Under the pieces are notes generated by a model that was not told the origin of the DNA, ran no database searches, and was given only the letters and a program-made list of their open reading frames with translations. 64,000 nt of DNA, taken from the NCBI RefSeq assembly GCF_022023855.1, contig NZ_CP059449.1:620001-684000 (forward strand), in the 5' to 3' direction. Positions within the stretch are counted from its first letter, which is position 1. Each line of letters begins with the position of its first letter. The translations under genes were made by a program, and so were the position numbers. Of the stretch, positions 56,922-64,000 are shown piece by piece. Source of the DNA: Azospirillum brasilense (GTDB lineage: Bacteria > Pseudomonadota > Alphaproteobacteria > Azospirillales > Azospirillaceae).

Positions 56922-57410
56922 TTGCGGAACACTGATACTTCACGGATTTCGCGGATTTGAGCATGGATTTCATGGATGAGGGTCGTTCTGGACCATAGGA
57001 TTGAAGCCCTGACGGAGCGTATCATTGGAGCCGGTTTAGAGGTCTTCAACACGCTCGGACAAGGCTTCGTCGAATCGGTCTATCAGAACGCCCTCGTTCA
57101 TGAACTCCGCAGCCGGGGCCTGGACGTCGGGTTGGAGGTGCCTTTCGGCATTTCCTACAAGGGCAACAGCGTCGGGACTTATTTCGCGGACGTTGTGGTC
57201 GAAGACCAAGTGATCGTCGAACTGAAAGTCGCCGAGGCCATCAGCCAGCCGCACATCAGGCAGGTGGTGAATTACCTGAGGGCCAGCGGGATGCCGGTTG
57301 GGCTTCTGCTGAATTTCGGCACGCCGAGCCTGACGGTCCGGCGCGTCCTCCCATAAGGAAAAATCTGTGTAATCCGTGCACACATCCGCGAAATCCGTGA
57401 AGGTTCCGCA
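56922..57410. mobile_element. Inverted-repeat-flanked GxxExxY cassette
   Basis: TTCACGGATTTCGCGGAT at 56939-56956 has its exact reverse complement at 57384-57401. Outside these, TTGCGGAAC (56922-56930) is matched in inverted form by GTTCCGCA (57403-57410). The GxxExxY gene lies between them, and further ATCCGTG-type motifs sit inside the right end. No transposase is encoded. The boundaries are estimates from the repeats. Confidence 0.65.
56976..57356 (+). CDS. GxxExxY protein, PD-(D/E)XK nuclease-like
   Basis: A 126-residue protein with the naming motif GFVESVY (Gly30, Glu33, Tyr36) after RIIGAGLEVFNTLGQ. The core resembles a PD-(D/E)XK nuclease fold, with Asp72 in FADVVVEDQVIVELKV and Glu82-x-Lys84. 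Family function is unproven. Its codon use and base composition look less GC-rich than neighbouring cob genes, and it interrupts the cobS-cobT pair, so it is probably acquired. ATG 56976 is the only sensible start; the upstream sequence is part of the left inverted repeat. Confidence 0.9.
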   Translation: MRVVLDHRIEALTERIIGAGLEVFNTLGQGFVESVYQNALVHELRSRGLDVGLEVPFGISYKGNSVGTYFADVVVEDQVIVELKVAEAISQPHIRQVVNYLRASGMPVGLLLNFGTPSLTVRRVLP

Positions 57411-57437
57411 CTTCTCCAACTCTATCGACAGCCCGCC

Positions 57438-59303
57438 ATGACCGACCGTGAAAACCCCGTCGAGGCCTTCAAGCGCTCCACCGCCGCCGCGGTGCGGGCC
57501 CTCTCCCGCCGGGCCGACGTGCAGGTGGGCTTCTCCACCGAGCCACCCGGCGTCGCCGGCCTGCGCGTCCGCATCCCCACCCCGGCGCGCGACCTGAACC
57601 CGCACGACGTCGCGACGCTGCGCGGCGCCGCGGACGCCGTGTCGCTGCGGCTGCGCTTCCACGACAATGCCGTCCATCTCCAGCGCATGCCGCTGGGCGA
57701 CAGCGCCCGCGCCGCCTATGACGCGCTGGAACAGGCCCGCTGCGAGGCCCTGGGCGCCAGCCACATGCCCGGCGTGGCCGCGAACCTGGAGGCAGCGCTG
57801 GACGAGCGCTACCACAAGCAGGGCTTCGAGCGGCTGGAGGAGCGCGAGCAGGTCCCCCTGCCCGAGGTGCTGCGCCTGATCGCTCGCGAGGCGATGACCG
57901 GCGCCGCCCCGCCCCCCGCCGCCGAGCACGCGGTCAGCCTGTGGCGCGGCTGGATCGAGGAGCGGCTGGGCAAGGACCTGCACGGGCTCGCCAGCCACAT
58001 GGCCGATCAGGACGCCTACGCCCGCGCCGTGCGCAAGCTGCTGACCGAGCTGGACATGGAGGTCGGCAACGACCCCGACGAGCCGCAGGAGCCGGAGGAG
58101 GACGAGCGGGACTCCGGCGAGAACGAGAACGAGCCGAACAAGGGCCAGACCCAGGGTGAGGACGACACCCAGAGTCAGGCCGAATCGATGACCTCGCAGG
58201 AGACGCAGGAGTCCGACCAGGGCGAGCAGGCCGATGAGGGCACCGGCGAGGAGGGCGACACCGAGATGGGCCAGGGCGAGGGGGCGGAGGAGCCCGCCGG
58301 CCCCGGCCAGCCCTGGCGCCCGGAAGCGCGCGGACGCAACGAGCCCGACCCCAACGCCTACAAGCCCTTCACCACCCAATTCGACGAGGTGGTCGACGCC
58401 GCCGAGCTGTGCGACCCGGAAGAGCTGGCCCGGCTGCGCCACATGCTGGACCAGCAGCTCGTCCATCTCCAGGGGGTGATCTCCAAGCTGGCCAACCGCC
58501 TGCAGCGGCGCCTCCTCGCCAAGCAGCAGCGGTCGTGGGAGTTCGACCTGGACGACGGCATCCTCGACGCCGCGCGTCTCGCCCGCATCGTCGTGAACCC
58601 GGTCCTTCCCCTCTCCTTCAAGAAGGAGAAGGAGATGGACTTCCGCGACACGGTGGTGTCGCTGCTGATCGACAACTCCGGCTCGATGCGCGGGCGGCCG
58701 ATCTCCATCGCCGCGATGAGCGCCGACATCCTGGCCCGCACGCTGGAGCGCTGCGCGGTGAAGGTGGAGGTGCTGGGCTTCACCACCCGCGCCTGGAAGG
58801 GCGGGCAGGCGCGCGAGCACTGGATCGCCTCGGGCAAGCCCGCCAACCCCGGCCGCCTGAACGACCTGCGCCACATCATCTACAAGGACGCCGACCAGCC
58901 CTGGCGCCGCGCCCGCAAGAATCTCGGCCTGATGCTGCGCGAAGGCATCCTGAAGGAGAACATCGACGGCGAGGCGCTGATGTGGGCACACAACCGTCTG
59001 ATCGGGCGGCCCGAGCAGCGGCGAATCCTGATGGTGATCTCCGACGGCGCCCCGGTGGACGACTCGACCCTGTCGGTCAACGCCGGCAACTATCTGGAGC
59101 GGCACCTGCGGCAGGTGATCGAGTACATCGAGACCCGCTCGCCGGTGGAGCTGGTGGCCATCGGCATCGGGCACGACGTGACCCGCTACTACCGCCGCGC
59201 CGTCACCATCGTGGACGCCGAGCAGCTGGGCGGCACCATGATGAACAAGCTGGCCGAGCTGTTCGACGAGGACGACCGCCGCAGCCGCAGCGGCTGGCGG
59301 TAA
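57438..59303 (+). CDS. cobT: Cobaltochelatase subunit CobT
   Basis: Third subunit of the aerobic cobaltochelatase, pairing with CobS in the ATPase chaperone complex. The 621 residues have an N-terminal domain ([22 protein letters not shown]), a long acidic Glu/Asp/Gln-rich linker at about 215-310, and a C-terminal von Willebrand A domain with the MIDAS motif DNSGSMRG near residue 415 and later [13 protein letters not shown]. Family length is about 630. Not the phosphoribosyltransferase CobT at 5379. CobN is not in the window. Confidence 0.95.
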   Translation: MTDRENPVEAFKRSTAAAVRALSRRADVQVGFSTEPPGVAGLRVRIPTPARDLNPHDVATLRGAADAVSLRLRFHDNAVHLQRMPLGDSARAAYDALEQARCEALGASHMPGVAANLEAALDERYHKQGFERLEEREQVPLPEVLRLIAREAMTGAAPPPAAEHAVSLWRGWIEERLGKDLHGLASHMADQDAYARAVRKLLTELDMEVGNDPDEPQEPEEDERDSGENENEPNKGQTQGEDDTQSQAESMTSQETQESDQGEQADEGTGEEGDTEMGQGEGAEEPAGPGQPWRPEARGRNEPDPNAYKPFTTQFDEVVDAAELCDPEELARLRHMLDQQLVHLQGVISKLANRLQRRLLAKQQRSWEFDLDDGILDAARLARIVVNPVLPLSFKKEKEMDFRDTVVSLLIDNSGSMRGRPISIAAMSADILARTLERCAVKVEVLGFTTRAWKGGQAREHWIASGKPANPGRLNDLRHIIYKDADQPWRRARKNLGLMLREGILKENIDGEALMWAHNRLIGRPEQRRILMVISDGAPVDDSTLSVNAGNYLERHLRQVIEYIETRSPVELVAIGIGHDVTRYYRRAVTIVDAEQLGGTMMNKLAELFDEDDRRSRSGWR

Positions 59304-59327
59304 GGCCAAGAGCAAGTCTGAAAACGA

Positions 59328-59355
59328 CAACGGCGCGGATCACTCCGCGCCGTTG
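59328..59355. terminator. Hairpin between convergent cobT and IalB-like gene
   Basis: CAACGGCGCGGA and TCCGCGCCGTTG form a perfect 12-bp stem around a four-base loop. Neither side has a long T run on the plus strand, though AAAA precedes it, which gives a short T run for minus-strand transcription. A bidirectional role is likely. Confidence 0.7.
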
Positions 59356-59382
59356 CTCATTGATGCGGTCCGGTTCGGACGA

Positions 59383-59895
59383 TCACTGCAGGCTGCGCTG
59401 CATCTCTTCGAAGTTGCGCGAGAAGCCGTTCAGCGGGAAATCGATGTCGCGCTTGCCAGCGCGCAGGAAGTTCACGCGGACCAGCACCGTGGAGCCGTTG
59501 CGGAACTGGTCGACCACGCGGCCCGACACGAAGTTCGGGAACATGCACATGTTGAGCGTGGCGATCTGCGTCTCGATCCGCGGCTGACGGTCGACGCGGA
59601 TGGCGCAGTTGTCGATCATGCCTTGGCTGGTCGTCAGGAACAGGTGGAAGTCGTTGCCGGTCGGGATGACGCTCAGCGCCACGAAGCCGACCTCCTTGCC
59701 GTCGTCGAACAGCCGGTAGTTCATCAGCCGGCAGACCTTGGTGTCGGTCATGCGGTCGATCTCGCAGCGGCTGGTCCAGGCGCCTTCCGGGCCGTACTCG
59801 GCGGCGGATTTGGAGAAATCGACGGCGGAGGCCGGTGTTACGGCCAGCGCGGACAGCAGCGCCGCACCAAAAGCGAAGAGACCTGTCCAACGCAT
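59383..59895 (-). CDS. Exported IalB-like protein
   Basis: A 170-residue protein with a signal peptide (MRWTGLFAFGAALLSALAVTPASA) and one domain resembling invasion-associated locus B. WTSRCEIDRMTDTKVCRLMNYRLF carries the paired cysteines typical of that family, and two more occur in DNCAIRV and LNMCMFP, so two disulfides are likely. Periplasmic; function in non-pathogens unknown. The ATG at 59895 has GGGGAG seven bases upstream, favoured over the ATG at 59910. Confidence 0.83.
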   Translation of the reverse strand: MRWTGLFAFGAALLSALAVTPASAVDFSKSAAEYGPEGAWTSRCEIDRMTDTKVCRLMNYRLFDDGKEVGFVALSVIPTGNDFHLFLTTSQGMIDNCAIRVDRQPRIETQIATLNMCMFPNFVSGRVVDQFRNGSTVLVRVNFLRAGKRDIDFPLNGFSRNFEEMQRSLQ

Positions 59896-60060
59896 CCTGA
59901 CGCTCCCCATCTGTCGTCCCGTTCGGCCGCTAGCGATCCCGCACGACGGCGGTTACCGCAAACGGATTATAGGCATACCCTAAGGACGAACAAGCCTTTA
60001 CACCTTTGGTTGGCGTCTTAGTCCGCGATGATCGTTCCGCTCCGCATCCTTTTTGAATAT

Positions 60061-60088
60061 TGAGAATGGTTATCGTTCACGCTTGACA
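60061..60088 (+). promoter_or_regulatory. Fur-like iron box and -35 element
   Basis: TGAGAATGGTTATCG (60061-60075) matches the 7-1-7 Fur palindrome with three mismatches, and TTGACA lies at 60083-60088. Together they stand about 90 bases before the iron-binding-protein gene. A clear -10 was not found. The element predicts repression by iron. Confidence 0.7.
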
Positions 60089-60174
60089 CCCCGCCCCCCG
60101 AATGGTCAAGTCGGTGCATGAGAACGCTTCGCAATTGCGGGCGTGAACCGACAAGAATTCGGGAGTCACTGAGG

Positions 60175-61203
60175 ATGCACATCGGATCGCGCGGCGTGTT
60201 TGCCGCCACCTTCGCCGCCACGCTGCTGACCATGACGGGTCTCGCCAGCGCCGCCGAGGTGAACATCTACTCCGCGCGCCATTACGATGTGGACAAGGAC
60301 CTTTATGACGCCTTCACCAAGAAGACCGGCATCAAGATCAACGTCATCGAGGGCAAGGAAGAGGAGCTGATCGAGCGGATGAAGACCGAAGGCGGCAACA
60401 GCCCCGCCGACGTGTTCATCACCGTCGACGCCGGCCGCCTGTGGCGCGCCCAGGAGGCCGGTCTGCTCCAGCCGACCCGCTCCAAGGTCATGGAGGAGGC
60501 CATCCCGGCCCACCTGCGCGAGCCGGAAGGCCATTGGTTCGGCATTTCCAAGCGCGCCCGCATCCTGGTCTACAACAAGGCCTCGGTGAAGCCGGACGAG
60601 ATCAAGACCTACGAGGAGCTGGCCGATCCGAAGTGGAAGGACCGCGTCCTCGTCCGCTCCTCGACCAGCGTCTACAACCAGTCGCTCGTCGGCTCGCTGC
60701 TCGCCGCCCATGGCGAGAAGGCGACGGAGGAATGGGCCAAGGGCGTCGTCGCCAACATGGCGCGCAAGCCGCAGGGCGGCGACACCGACCAGATCAAGGG
60801 CGTGGCCGCCAACGAAGGCGACGTGGCCGTGACCAATACCTACTACTTCGCCCGCATCGCCTCCTCCTCCAAGCCGGAGGACAAGGCCATCGCGGAGAAG
60901 CTGGGCGTGATCTTCCCCAACCAGGGCGACCGCGGCACCCATGTGAACGTCTCCGGCGCCGGCGTGATGAAGAACGCGCCGAACAAGGAGCAGGCCGTCC
61001 AGTTCCTGGAGTATCTGGTCAGCCCCGAGGCCCAGAAGATGTTCACGGAAAAGAACTACGAGTACCCGATCGTCGCCGGGGCCGAGACCGCGCCGGTGCT
61101 GGTCACCTGGGGCAAGTTCAAGGAAGACCCGCTGAACGCCGCCGTCTACGGCAAGAACAACGCCGAGGCTCTGAAGATCATGGATCGCGCCGGCTGGAAG
61201 TAA
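60175..61203 (+). CDS. Ferric iron ABC transporter substrate-binding protein
   Basis: Periplasmic iron-binding protein of the FutA/FbpA type, 342 residues. Signal peptide FAATFAATLLTMTGLASAA, then VNIYSARHYDVDKDLYDAFTKKTGIKINVIEGKEEELIERM (in parts), with conserved tyrosines that could bind iron, including VTNTYYFARI. It ends at a strong terminator and is alone on its strand. The permease at 62343 is on the other strand beyond a pirin gene. The Fur-like box upstream fits an iron role. GGGAG precedes the ATG by about nine bases. Confidence 0.93.
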   Translation: MHIGSRGVFAATFAATLLTMTGLASAAEVNIYSARHYDVDKDLYDAFTKKTGIKINVIEGKEEELIERMKTEGGNSPADVFITVDAGRLWRAQEAGLLQPTRSKVMEEAIPAHLREPEGHWFGISKRARILVYNKASVKPDEIKTYEELADPKWKDRVLVRSSTSVYNQSLVGSLLAAHGEKATEEWAKGVVANMARKPQGGDTDQIKGVAANEGDVAVTNTYYFARIASSSKPEDKAIAEKLGVIFPNQGDRGTHVNVSGAGVMKNAPNKEQAVQFLEYLVSPEAQKMFTEKNYEYPIVAGAETAPVLVTWGKFKEDPLNAAVYGKNNAEALKIMDRAGWK

Positions 61204-61225
61204 GCCACCGTCCGGCGTAGCGAAG

Positions 61226-61259
61226 GGGCGCGTCCCAGCGGTGGAGACGCGCCCTTTTT
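61226..61259 (+). terminator. Rho-independent terminator after the iron-binding-protein gene
   Basis: GGGCGCGTC pairs with GACGCGCCC across a short loop, followed by five T and then GTTTG. Canonical form. Confidence 0.9.
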
Positions 61260-61366
61260 GTTTGTGTGGTCAGGAGATTAAGCGGAATGGCTTCCGCATT
61301 GGACCGCGACGGCGGTCCCGGCCGCACATGCGGCCGAAGCCCGGCCGACAAATGAGGCCATGTGAA

Positions 61367-61394
61367 TCTAAAGCGAATGAAAATTCGCTTTAGA
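61367..61394 (-). terminator. Hairpin at the end of the pirin gene
   Basis: TCTAAAGCGAAT and ATTCGCTTTAGA form a perfect 12-bp stem around GAAA. The right arm contains the pirin stop codon. Its AT-rich arms differ from the local GC content. It may terminate pirin transcription from the minus strand. Confidence 0.55.
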
Positions 61395-62238
61395 ATTTGC
61401 CCTCTTCGTAGTCGCGGTAGGCCTGCATCACCTCCTCGCGGCTGTTCATGACAAAGGGGCCGCCCCAGGCCACCGGCTCGCCGATCGGACGGCCGGAGAG
61501 CAGCAGGAAGCGCGCGCCGGACGGGCCGGCGGTGATCTCCGCCCGGTCGCCCTCGCCCAGCACCAGCACCCGCGGCCCGCCCAGCCGGACGGAGCTGCCG
61601 GGCACCACCACCGATCCCTCGAAGACCACCAGCGCCGCCGCGTGACCAGCGGGCACCGGCTCGGAGAAGGCAGCACCCGCCGGCAGGCTGACGTCGAAGT
61701 AGCGGGCCTCCGTCGGGCCGCTGCGCACCGGGCCGGCGGTGCCGTTGCCGGTGGTGCCGGCGATCACCGTCACCGTGGTCCCGCCCTCGCGCGTCTCGAC
61801 CGGGATGCGGTCGGCGGCGAATTCCTGATAGGCGGGCTCCGACATCTTCAGCCGCGCCGGCAGGTTGATCCAGAGCTGAAAGCCCTTCATCAACCCTTCG
61901 GTCTGCTCCGGCATCTCGGAATGGATCACGCCGCGCCCGGCGGTCATCCACTGCACGCCGCCGGTCTCGATCACGCCCTCGTGGCCGTGGTTGTCCCAAT
62001 GGCGCATGCGGCCAGCCAGCATGTAGGTGACCGTCTCGAAACCGCGGTGCGGGTGGTCGGGGAAGCCGGCCAGATAGTCCTGCGGCGTGTCGGACCCGAA
62101 GTAATCCAGCATCAGGAAGGGGTCGAGCATGCGCAGGCGCGGCGTGCCGACCATGCGGGTCATGCGCACGCCGGCCCCGTCGGACGCTTCCATGCCTTCG
62201 ACGGCGGTCAGGACGGGGCGGACGGTTTCGGCGGTCAT
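61390..62238 (-). CDS. Pirin family protein
   Basis: A 282-residue bicupin. The metal-binding N-terminal cupin has FPDHPHRGFETVTYMLAGRMRHWDNHGHEGVIETGGVQWMTAGRGVIHSEM (in parts), giving three His and one Glu for iron. Pirins act as quercetinases or redox-sensing regulators; which applies here is not known. GAGGAGAG precedes the ATG at 62238. It lies between two iron-transport genes, but on its own transcript as judged by spacing. Confidence 0.92.
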   Translation of the reverse strand: MTAETVRPVLTAVEGMEASDGAGVRMTRMVGTPRLRMLDPFLMLDYFGSDTPQDYLAGFPDHPHRGFETVTYMLAGRMRHWDNHGHEGVIETGGVQWMTAGRGVIHSEMPEQTEGLMKGFQLWINLPARLKMSEPAYQEFAADRIPVETREGGTTVTVIAGTTGNGTAGPVRSGPTEARYFDVSLPAGAAFSEPVPAGHAAALVVFEGSVVVPGSSVRLGGPRVLVLGEGDRAEITAGPSGARFLLLSGRPIGEPVAWGGPFVMNSREEVMQAYRDYEEGKF

Positions 62239-62342
62239 CGGACGCTCTCCTCGGGCAATATCGCTGAGAGAGAGGTATTCTTTCCAGGGCACTGGATAAA
62301 GCCCCAGCGCCGCTCAACACTGTTGCGGCAGGGGCAACAGCG

Positions 62343-64000
62343 TCATTCGTCCGTCTGGCCGGGGCGGGAGCGGCTGATGGACAGGCTGAGCAGGATCACC
62401 GGCACGATGCCGACCGCGACGATGGCCAGCGCCCCGGTGGCGGCCTCGGTCAGCCGCTCGTCGGAGGCCAGCGTGTAGACTCGCACGGCCAGCGTGTCGA
62501 AGTTGAAGGGCCGGACGATCATCGTCGCCGGCAGCTCCTTCATCACGTCCACGAAGACCAGCAGGCCGGCGGTCAGCAGGCTGCCCCACATGATCGGCGC
62601 GTGCACCCGGATCAGCGTCCGCCCCGCCGTGTGGCCGAGAACGCGGGACGCAAAATCCATCGTCGGGCGGATCTTGCCCAGGCTGGCCTCGATCGTGTTG
62701 AAGGACACCGCCAGGAAGCGCACCAGATAGGCGAACAGCACCGCCGCGATGGTGCCGCTCAGCAGCAGGCCGGTGGACACCCCGAAGGTCTGGCGCATGA
62801 AGGCGTCGACGGCGTTGTCGAGATGGGCGAAGGGGATCAGCACGCCGACCGCGATCACCGAGCCGGGAATGGCGTAGCCCATGGCGGCGACGCGCACCGC
62901 GCCCTTCAGCAGCGGCGTCGGGCGCAGCCGCTGCCCGTAGGCCAGGACCAGCGCCAGCGACACCGCCAGCACCGCGGCCAGCGCCGCCAGCGTGAAGCTG
63001 TTGCGGGCCAGCGTCAGGAACACCGGCCCGAAGGCCTGATCCCCGGCGGTGACCGCCATGCGGACCAGCAGCCCGGCGGGCAGCAGAAAGCCGAGCAGCA
63101 GCGGCAGCCCGCAGGCCGTCATGGCGGCGGCGGCGCGCCAGCCGGTCAACTGGTGCTTGGGCAGGCGGCGGTAACGGGTGGTGGTGTGGTGGTAGCGGGC
63201 CTGACGGCGCGACCAGCGCTCCATCAGCACCAGCACCAGAACGAACATCATCAGCACGGCGGCCAGCTGCGCCGCCGCCACCGGCTGTCCCATGGCGAAC
63301 CACGTCCGGTAGATGCCGGTGACGAAGGTGTTCACGGCGAAATACTGCACGGTGCCGAAATCGGCCAGAACCTCCATCAGCACCAGCGCGAGGCCGGCGA
63401 CGATGCTGGGGCGGGCCAGCGGCAGCGCCACCGTGAAGAAGCTGCGCCACGGTCCGCGGCCAAGCGTACGGCTGACCTCCAGCACGCAGACGGACTGTTC
63501 CAGGAAGGCGGCGCGCGACAGCAGATAAACGTACGGGTACAGCACCAGCGTCATCATCAACGCGGCGCCTTCGAGCGTACGGATGTCCGGAAACCAGTAA
63601 TCCCGGCGCGACCAGTGGAAAACCTCGCGCAGCGCGGTCTGCACCGGGCCGACGAACTGGAGCAGATCGGTGTAGACGTACGCCATGACATAGGCCGGCA
63701 CCGCCATCGGCAGCAGCAGCGCCCATTCCAGCATACGGCTGCCGGGGAACCGGCACATGGTGACCAGCCAAGCGGTGCCAACCCCGATGACCAGCGTGCC
63801 CAGCCCCACCCCGAAGACGAGGCGCACGGTGTTCAGCAGATACTCCGCCAGCACTGTGTCGACCAGATGCTGCCACACCCCGTCCGTCGGCACGAAGACG
63901 CGGCTGATCACCGCCAGCACCGGCAGGGCGACCAGCGCCGCGATCACCAGCGTCGCCAGCGTCCAGCCGCTGAAACCGACGCGATGCCACAGGGAGGCCC
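62343..64000 (-). CDS. Ferric iron ABC transporter permease, 5' end outside window
   Basis: FbpB/SfuB-type permease with two fused transmembrane modules, each with a BPD-transport EAA loop: VSRTLGRGPWRSFFTVALPLARPSIVAG and ASRVLGHTAGRTLIRVHAPIMWGSLL (residues in the two halves). About 12 helices in 552 visible codons. The frame remains open to the window edge (ASLWHRVGFSGWTLATLVIAALVALPVL), so the true start is just beyond it. It would work with the binding protein at 60175, though oriented towards it across the pirin gene. No ATPase is visible. Confidence 0.92.
   Translation of the reverse strand, partial: ASLWHRVGFSGWTLATLVIAALVALPVLAVISRVFVPTDGVWQHLVDTVLAEYLLNTVRLVFGVGLGTLVIGVGTAWLVTMCRFPGSRMLEWALLLPMAVPAYVMAYVYTDLLQFVGPVQTALREVFHWSRRDYWFPDIRTLEGAALMMTLVLYPYVYLLSRAAFLEQSVCVLEVSRTLGRGPWRSFFTVALPLARPSIVAGLALVLMEVLADFGTVQYFAVNTFVTGIYRTWFAMGQPVAAAQLAAVLMMFVLVLVLMERWSRRQARYHHTTTRYRRLPKHQLTGWRAAAAMTACGLPLLLGFLLPAGLLVRMAVTAGDQAFGPVFLTLARNSFTLAALAAVLAVSLALVLAYGQRLRPTPLLKGAVRVAAMGYAIPGSVIAVGVLIPFAHLDNAVDAFMRQTFGVSTGLLLSGTIAAVLFAYLVRFLAVSFNTIEASLGKIRPTMDFASRVLGHTAGRTLIRVHAPIMWGSLLTAGLLVFVDVMKELPATMIVRPFNFDTLAVRVYTLASDERLTEAATGALAIVAVGIVPVILLSLSISRSRPGQTDE

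Noticed and set aside
57036..59330. 764-codon open frame on the minus strand across the GxxExxY gene and cobT
   Set aside because: Antisense to two recognised genes. Its leucine/valine-rich product does not resemble a membrane protein family.

Overview
The window is high-GC DNA, densely packed with genes and with frequent ATGA, GTGA and TGATG stop/start overlaps. It looks like the chromosome of a free-living alphaproteobacterium. The RegB/RegA redox pair, the aerobic cobaltochelatase genes beside bolA and a DnaJ-domain gene, the chain rpmH-rnpA-yidD-yidC-engB, and accA/malate synthase/xerD/aroK/aroB in one stretch point to Rhodospirillales, most likely an Azospirillum relative. The genus is an inference from gene content and was not checked by a search. 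No tRNA, rRNA, CRISPR array, prophage or recognisable insertion sequence was seen, and no gap over 300 bases lacks a gene.

Layout. 1-5.3 kb: a partial PAS/GAF/GGDEF protein, a HAD nucleotidase, and dapD-dapE plus a membrane protein (lysine/diaminopimelate synthesis). 5.4-8.5 kb: late cobalamin assembly (cobT, cobS and a phosphatase) and a PNPOx-like protein. 8.7-11.5 kb: a stand-alone lpxD and an ABC-2 exporter. 11.6-14.6 kb: regB-regA, a DUF2892 protein and a Crp/Fnr regulator. 14.8-34.9 kb: a surface-polysaccharide locus with a Wzc-like chain-length kinase, flippase, nucleotide-sugar dehydrogenase, two sugar epimerase/synthase genes, five glycosyltransferases, a Wzy-like polymerase, an AlgX/AlgJ-like protein that has lost its catalytic residues, a COQ7-like diiron protein, a frameshifted beta-helix protein and an asparagine-synthase-like protein.

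35-42.6 kb: rpmH, rnpA, yidD, yidC and engB (ribosome, RNase P and membrane insertion), a cation/proton antiporter, argB and corA. 42.6-52.6 kb, mostly on the minus strand: MAPEG protein, accA, EamA transporter, DUF29, malate synthase, xerD and a large exported protein, then divergent aroK-aroB. 52.7-55.8 kb: CBS, DUF2889, ribbon-helix-helix, bolA and DnaJ-domain genes. 55.9-59.3 kb: cobaltochelatase cobS and cobT, separated by a GxxExxY gene lying between inverted repeats. 59.4-64 kb: an IalB-like protein, an iron-binding protein behind a Fur-like box, a pirin and a partial iron ABC permease.

Points most worth a second look: the inverted-repeat GxxExxY cassette inside cobST; the single-base frameshift in the beta-helix gene; the pseudo-enzyme and the COQ7-like protein in the polysaccharide locus; and a family of GC-rich palindromic intergenic elements, one of which supplies the end of a glycosyltransferase reading frame. 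Note that the symbols cobS and cobT each name two unrelated proteins here.
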